NCBI RefSeq assembly: GCF_000003815.2
Contig: NC_049995.1
Span: 3,980,684-4,044,683 of the forward strand
Source: Branchiostoma floridae
Lineage: Eukaryota; Chordata; Leptocardii; Amphioxiformes; Branchiostomatidae
Reading direction: 5' to 3'
Length of the DNA stretch: 64,000 bases
The notes beneath the pieces were generated by a model. The model was not told where the DNA came from. It was given only the letters and a program-made list of their open reading frames with translations, and ran no database searches. Both the position numbers and the translations under genes were made by a program. How positions within the stretch are numbered: the stretch's first letter is position 1; every line of letters begins with the position of its first letter. Shown here piece by piece: positions 59,126-64,000 of the stretch.

Positions 59126-61612
59126 ATGGAAGATGGGCCCAGAAGGACGGACCGAACGGTGACGACAAAGGCTAAGTGCAGCCGTCAAACGACAACGGAC
59201 AAAAGAGACGTGGTGCTGAGGATCTGCAGATGTGGATGGAGCAAAGCCACCACTTACAGAGGTTTGAGGATACACCAAGGGCATAAGGGCTGTCTTGGCA
59301 AGAAGCAGCACAGTCGCTCAGCATTGCAGACAGCTGGTCAGACGACGGAGGACGTGGGGCAGGTACATAACCACAGACCCCAGGACCAAATAAGTGAAGC
59401 TCCAGCGCCAAGCAGCAGCAGCAGCCCTGTGGTGTCAGGAGAAGTCTCTAGTGAGAACCAGCCAGAGGAAGAGCTAGGAGTGGGAGCGGGGTTTACGGTA
59501 GATCAGGAAAGGATGACTGAAGCCGTGATAGGAACAAGCTGCACAGAGTCAAGTGTTCGGAAGAGAACAGGTGCAGAACAACCTGAAAGTGAGCAGAGAG
59601 AACAAGACGGTCCAATGGTGTGCACGGCCATAGGTCAAGAGCAGTCAAACGTAGCTGTGCCGGTAGAGCATGCAGGGTCATTAGATCAGGAAGGGGTGCC
59701 ACAACTGCCAGAAACGAGATCTAGGGAGCCGGTAATAGAGAGGAAGGAAAAGATCAAATGGCCTAGAGCCAACGACAAAGCAGCATGGGAGGATCTAGAC
59801 AGTGACCTCCATCACATCCTAGACCAAGGGCTGAAGGGGGATGTTGAGAGGAAGCTAAACCAGTTTGGCAGTCTAGTGTATGATTTCTGCAGTGAGAAGT
59901 TCGGGGTCCTTGAGAGCTCAGGCAGAAAGCAAGCTGAGGTGTTTAAAGGGCGAAGAGAAAGGGAAATTGCCAGTTTAGTCAAGAAGAGGCGGCAGTTGCG
60001 GAAAAGGTGGAGGAAAGCAAGTAGGGAAGAAAGACCAGGGCTAGAAGCCCTGTGGCAGGATATCAGAGTAAAGTTAAAGGCATTGAGAAGAGCTGAGAGA
60101 TTAAGGAGGAAGCGGAAACGGAAAGAGAAAGAAAGAAGTCAGTTCTTCAAGAATCCCTATAAGGTTGCAAGAAGTTTGCTGGAAGAAAGTAAAGGGGGAA
60201 CACTACAGGTTCCTAAAGAAGAACTGGATCTCCACCTAAAGCAAACGTATAGTGACCCTCAGAGAAGAGAGGCACTAGGGTCCCCAGGTTACGTACCTAG
60301 TCCGCCTGAGCCGGAAGTACCTTTTGACGTGGCTACACCCAGATGGAGTGAAATTGAGACAGCTGTCAGGAAAGCTAGAGCGGCAGCAGCACCTGGCCCT
60401 AATGGGGTACCATACAGAGTTTATAAGCAGTGCCCTAAGACCCTGAGACTGTTGTGGAATCTTTTCAGAGTAGCCTGGCGGAAGCAGTGTATCCCTGTCA
60501 GCTGGAGGCGAGCAGGAGGTGTCCTCATCCCGAAAGAGAAAGACTCATCAACAATCAACCAATTCCGGAACATCTCACTTCTGAATGTGGAAGGAAAGCT
60601 GTTTTTCTCAGTGGTAGCCAAAAGACTGACATCCTTTTTGATAGCCAACAAATACATTGATACCGAGGTCCAGAAGGCAGGCATACCAGGGTCCCCAGGC
60701 TGCAGTGAACATGCCAGTATGATCTGGGGACAAATACAGACAGCAAAGCACCAGAAAGAGGACTTACATGTCATATGGTTAGACCTGGCAAATGCCTATG
60801 GCTCCGTGCCACACAGCCTCATACACTATGCCATGGACTTCTTTTGGGTCCCAGACGAAATCAAGGGAATGGTAAGGAACTACTTTGAGGACTTCAGAGT
60901 CAGCATTTCTACTCCACTTTTCGTTTCAGAGTGGCAACAGCTAGAGAAAGGAATCCCGATGGGCTGCACAATTTCTCCCTTGTTATTTGTGATGGGCTTC
61001 GAAGTCCTACTGACTGGTGCTAGACAAGTGGTTGGGGGAGTGAAACTACCCTCAGGGCAGAGGCTGCCGCCCCTCAGAGCCTTCATGGACGATGTGACGA
61101 CTATCTTAAGAACAGCCCCATGTACAAACAGAGTCCTGAGGAGGCTGGAAGAGCTTACAAAATGGGCAAGAATGAAGTTTAAGCCCACCAAGTCGAGAAG
61201 TTTATCTCTAAGGAAAGGGAAGGTCAGTAACAGAGTATTCACCGTAGATGGCCAGTGTATTCCTACAATTGAGCAGACGTCGGTGCGTAGTCTGGGTCGA
61301 CTCTACACAAAGGACCTGAGCGACTCAAAACGAGGTCAAGAAGTTGTGAGGCAAGCGTGTGAAGGTCTGAAGTCAATAGACAGCTGTCAACTACCAGGCA
61401 AACTGAAGATCTGGTGTACGCAGTTTGTACTGCTACCGAGGCTCAAGTGGCCACTAAAGATGTATGAAATTTCCTTGACAACGGTAGAAGAGATTGAGAG
61501 GAAGATGAATGCCTACATCCGTAAGTGGCTGGGAGTACCGAGGTGTTTATCAAATGTTGCTCTGGTAGGCCAAAACAAGCTGAGTCTCCCAATTGTGTCG
61601 ATTGCAGACTAG
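59126..61612 (+). CDS. retrotransposon protein: zinc finger and reverse transcriptase, closed by an in-frame TAG
   Basis: The first in-frame ATG is at 59126; the frame is open from 59051 with no ATG. From that Met: a zinc-finger motif (Cys34, Cys36, His50, His53, Cys56), a charged linker, a basic Lys/Arg-rich segment (about 285-335), then reverse transcriptase from about 395. Landmarks are APGPNGVPYRVY (about 418), VLIPKEKD, WLDLANAYGSVPH (Asp553), GIPMGCTISP (about 609) and FMDD (653-656, nt 61082-61093), followed by the thumb-like SLGRLY region. The frame stops at TAG 61610-61612 after LPIVSIAD. The same frame continues directly as the endonuclease segment, so the stop is a nonsense mutation or sequencing error inside one protein. 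It would copy element RNA at a nicked target; this copy could supply at most a truncated enzyme. Confidence 0.88.
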   Translation: MEDGPRRTDRTVTTKAKCSRQTTTDKRDVVLRICRCGWSKATTYRGLRIHQGHKGCLGKKQHSRSALQTAGQTTEDVGQVHNHRPQDQISEAPAPSSSSSPVVSGEVSSENQPEEELGVGAGFTVDQERMTEAVIGTSCTESSVRKRTGAEQPESEQREQDGPMVCTAIGQEQSNVAVPVEHAGSLDQEGVPQLPETRSREPVIERKEKIKWPRANDKAAWEDLDSDLHHILDQGLKGDVERKLNQFGSLVYDFCSEKFGVLESSGRKQAEVFKGRREREIASLVKKRRQLRKRWRKASREERPGLEALWQDIRVKLKALRRAERLRRKRKRKEKERSQFFKNPYKVARSLLEESKGGTLQVPKEELDLHLKQTYSDPQRREALGSPGYVPSPPEPEVPFDVATPRWSEIETAVRKARAAAAPGPNGVPYRVYKQCPKTLRLLWNLFRVAWRKQCIPVSWRRAGGVLIPKEKDSSTINQFRNISLLNVEGKLFFSVVAKRLTSFLIANKYIDTEVQKAGIPGSPGCSEHASMIWGQIQTAKHQKEDLHVIWLDLANAYGSVPHSLIHYAMDFFWVPDEIKGMVRNYFEDFRVSISTPLFVSEWQQLEKGIPMGCTISPLLFVMGFEVLLTGARQVVGGVKLPSGQRLPPLRAFMDDVTTILRTAPCTNRVLRRLEELTKWARMKFKPTKSRSLSLRKGKVSNRVFTVDGQCIPTIEQTSVRSLGRLYTKDLSDSKRGQEVVRQACEGLKSIDSCQLPGKLKIWCTQFVLLPRLKWPLKMYEISLTTVEEIERKMNAYIRKWLGVPRCLSNVALVGQNKLSLPIVSIAD

Positions 61613-62708
61613 TTCAAGTTAGAGAAGGTGAGGTTGGCTCTGGAGCTCCAGGGATCTAAAGACGCCTCAGTTAGAGCAGCCTACAGAGACCAGAAGTCAG
61701 GAAGAAAGTGGCAAGTAGGAGATGTTGTAAACCAAGCAGTCTCCAGACTCAGACATAAGGACATTGTCGGTGCAGTACAACATGGGAGACAAGGCCTAGG
61801 CTGGGGCGGAAAAACTCTGAGGTGGGACAGAGCTAACCCCAGGGAAAGGAAACAGCTCGTGGTAGACGAAGTTAAGAGAATGGAGTCTGAGAAGAGAAGG
61901 GTGACAGCAATCAGTCAGAAGCAGCAAGGTGCCTGGGTAAACTGGGAGGAAGCTATAGAGAGAAGGCTGTCTTGGAAGGACATATGGGAGATCCAAAGCT
62001 GCAGGCTGAGTTTCCTAGTGAGGGCAGTTTATGATGTACTTCTATCCCCCCAGAATGTAAATAGATGGTTCCAGAAGGAAGAAGCTTGTCAGCTGTGCGG
62101 ACTAGCAGGCGCTAACCTAAAGCATGTTCTCTCTTCATGTAATACAGCTCTCAAACAGGGAAGATTTACGTGGAGGCACAATAACGCACTCAGAGTGCTT
62201 GCCGCAGCAGTGGAAGAGAAGAGAGGCAAATCTGAGAGCGAAGAGTCAGCCCAGGCCAAGTCTATACCCTTTGTCAAGGAAGGCCAGAAGCCAGTTCGGA
62301 AAACAAAGGGGAAACAGGAAGGCGGTATTCTGCGCAAGGGCGTGTGGAATATGGCAGTGGACTTGGAAAACCGCCTATGTTTCCCGAAGAACATCTGTGT
62401 AACATCACTTAGACCAGACCTAGTGGCGTGGTCGGAGGCCCTTAAGACAGTTATCATCGTTGAGCTGACTGTGCCATGGGAAGAAAACATGCAGTCAGCA
62501 TACGAGAGAAAGAAGCTGAAGTATCAAGACCTCACACATGAGTGCAAACAGAGCGGCTGGAATGTGCTTCTATATCCAGTGGAGGTGGGCTGCAGAGGGT
62601 TTCCTGGGTCTTCACTTGCCAGGTTCTGCAAGGAGATGGCCATAGACAAGAAGGTGCTAAGAAACATGGCTCAGGAAGTGAAAAGTCAAGTTTCTGGCTT
62701 TGGATCAA
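61613..62708 (+). pseudogene. C-terminal half: CCHC knuckle and restriction-like endonuclease, separated by the nonsense codon
   Basis: It continues in the same frame as 59126-61612 after the TAG; the first Met (61628) is not a natural start. CQLCGLAGANLKHVLSSC (62087-62140) is a CX2CX8HX4C knuckle, and RPDLVAWSEALKTVIIVE (62411-62464) gives RPD-X14-E, the catalytic motif of R2-type endonucleases. It is followed by LTVPWEENMQSAYERKKLKY and GCRGFPGSSLARF. The endonuclease nicks the target DNA for target-primed reverse transcription. The frame runs open into the gap, so the C-terminus is not seen. Confidence 0.85.
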
Positions 62709-63415
62709 NNNNNNNNNNNNNNNNNNNNNNNNNNNNNNNNNNNNNNNNNNNNNNNNNNNNNNNNNNNNNNNNNNNNNNNNNNNNNNNNNNNNNNNNNNNN
62801 NNNNNNNNNNNNNNNNNNNNNNNNNNNNNNNNNNNNNNNNNNNNNNNNNNNNNNNNNNNNNNNNNNNNNNNNNNNNNNNNNNNNNNNNNNNNNNNNNNNN
62901 NNNNNNNNNNNNNNNNNNNNNNNNNNNNNNNNNNNNNNNNNNNNNNNNNNNNNNNNNNNNNNNNNNNNNNNNNNNNNNNNNNNNNNNNNNNNNNNNNNNN
63001 NNNNNNNNNNNNNNNNNNNNNNNNNNNNNNNNNNNNNNNNNNNNNNNNNNNNNNNNNNNNNNNNNNNNNNNNNNNNNNNNNNNNNNNNNNNNNNNNNNNN
63101 NNNNNNNNNNNNNNNNNNNNNNNNNNNNNNNNNNNNNNNNNNNNNNNNNNNNNNNNNNNNNNNNNNNNNNNNNNNNNNNNNNNNNNNNNNNNNNNNNNNN
63201 NNNNNNNNNNNNNNNNNNNNNNNNNNNNNNNNNNNNNNNNNNNNNNNNNNNNNNNNNNNNNNNNNNNNNNNNNNNNNNNNNNNNNNNNNNNNNNNNNNNN
63301 NNNNNNNNNNNNNNNNNNNNNNNNNNNNNNNNNNNNNNNNNNNNNNNNNNNNNNNNNNNNNNNNNNNNNNNNNNNNNNNNNNNNNNNNNNNNNNNNNNNN
63401 NNNNNNNNNNNNNNN
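62709..63415. other. assembly gap (707 N)
   Basis: A run of 707 N inside the repeat array. The non-round length suggests a size estimated from read pairs. Confidence 0.99.
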
Positions 63416-64000
63416 CAGCCGTCAAACGACAACGGTATGTTAGAGACGTGGTGCTGAGGATCTGCAGATGTGGATGGAGCAAAGCCACCACTTACAGAGG
63501 TTTGAGGATACACCAAGGGCATAAGGGCTGTCTTGGCAAGAAGCAGCACAGTCGCTCAGCATTGCAGACAGCTGGTCAGACGACGGAGGACGTGGGGCAG
63601 GTACATAACCACAGACCCCAGGACCAAATAAGTGAAGCTCCAGCGCCAAGCAGCAGCAGCAGCCCTGTGGTGTCAGGAGAAGTCTCTAGTGAGAACCAGC
63701 CAGAGGAAGAGCTAGGAGTGGGAGCGGGGTTTACGGTAGATCAGGAAAGGATGACTGAAGCCGTGATAGGAACAAGCTGCACAGAGTCAAGTGTTCGGAA
63801 GAGAACAGGTGCAGAACAACCTGAAAGTGAGCAGAGAGAACAAGACGGTCCAATGGTGTGCACGGCCATAGGTCAAGAGCAGTCAAACGTAGCTGTGCCG
63901 GTAGAGCATGCATGGTCATTAGATCAGGAAGGGGTGCCACAACTGCCAGAAACGAGATCTAGGGAGCCGGTAATAGAGAGGAAGGAAAAGATCAAATGGC
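63416..64000 (+). mobile_element. second copy of the R2/HERO-type element, 5' coding part, cut by the window end
   Basis: The sequence repeats 59179-59762 almost base for base. Differences seen are TATGTTA in place of ACAAAA about 20 bases from the gap edge, which adds one base and brings an in-frame TAG, and one G-to-T change at about 63912. It covers the zinc-finger region onwards and continues beyond the window. The orientation is the same as the first copy (head to tail). Confidence 0.9.

Larger units (their letters stand above)
58930..62708 (+). mobile_element. R2/HERO-type non-LTR retrotransposon, 3' end lost in gap
   Basis: A GC-rich leader (about 58930-59125) precedes a single long frame with N-terminal zinc finger, reverse transcriptase and C-terminal restriction-like endonuclease, the layout of the R2 superclade. 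There are no long terminal repeats. The 3' end falls in the N run at 62709. The flanks are not 28S rDNA, so if this copy is placed correctly it does not follow the classic R2 target; HERO-type elements share this domain order without that target. Intact apart from one nonsense codon, so a young copy. Confidence 0.85.

Noticed and set aside
62532-63549. Long reverse frames across the 707-N gap
   Set aside because: They are open only because the N run has no stops, and the ends are antisense to the retrotransposon.

Overview
The window is 64 kb of animal nuclear DNA from a draft assembly: AT-rich, with short exons between long introns, canonical GT/AG splice sites and a dense load of transposon debris. 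The one gene I can name, the R2-type retrotransposon, and repeat families with tRNA-like SINE heads and hAT-type ends fit a marine invertebrate deuterostome. A lancelet (Branchiostoma) is my best guess, from memory of its repeats and not from a search. Three runs of N are present (1-48, 45068-45167, 62709-63415).

Layout. 49-45,900 holds no gene I can support. It is a patchwork of diverged tandem duplications (3.8, 8.9, 10.7, 11.7, 13.5, 26.2, 37 and 39.7 kb), microsatellites and a GC-rich minisatellite (30.4-31.1 kb), SINE pieces, a LINE 3' end (32.4 kb), and complete non-autonomous DNA transposons with inverted ends and duplicated targets. The best of these are 5123-6911, 18831-20017, 37470-37823 and 41580-42102.

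45,981-51,997 (+) is a complete five-exon gene for a 255-residue THEG/SPMAP2-family protein, known in mammals as a sperm-flagellum microtubule-associated protein. Its exons join in frame, and two RFX-type half-sites lie just upstream of the ATG, which fits a ciliary or sperm programme. The 3' UTR probably runs to an AATAAA at 53,903.

54,000-58,660 holds a tRNA-derived SINE head, a cluster of CCAAT-bearing hairpins including one with 68-bp arms, and on the minus strand the last two exons of an unrecognised membrane protein. The splice acceptor of its final exon lies in a 34-bp unit repeated about four times. A complete hAT MITE sits beside its penultimate exon.

58,930-64,000 (+) is a non-LTR retrotransposon of the restriction-like-endonuclease (R2/HERO) type: zinc finger, reverse transcriptase with FMDD, CX2CX8HX4C knuckle and RPD...E nuclease. 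It is broken by a single in-frame TAG. After the 707-N gap the same element starts again almost identically, either as a head-to-tail copy or as an assembly duplication.
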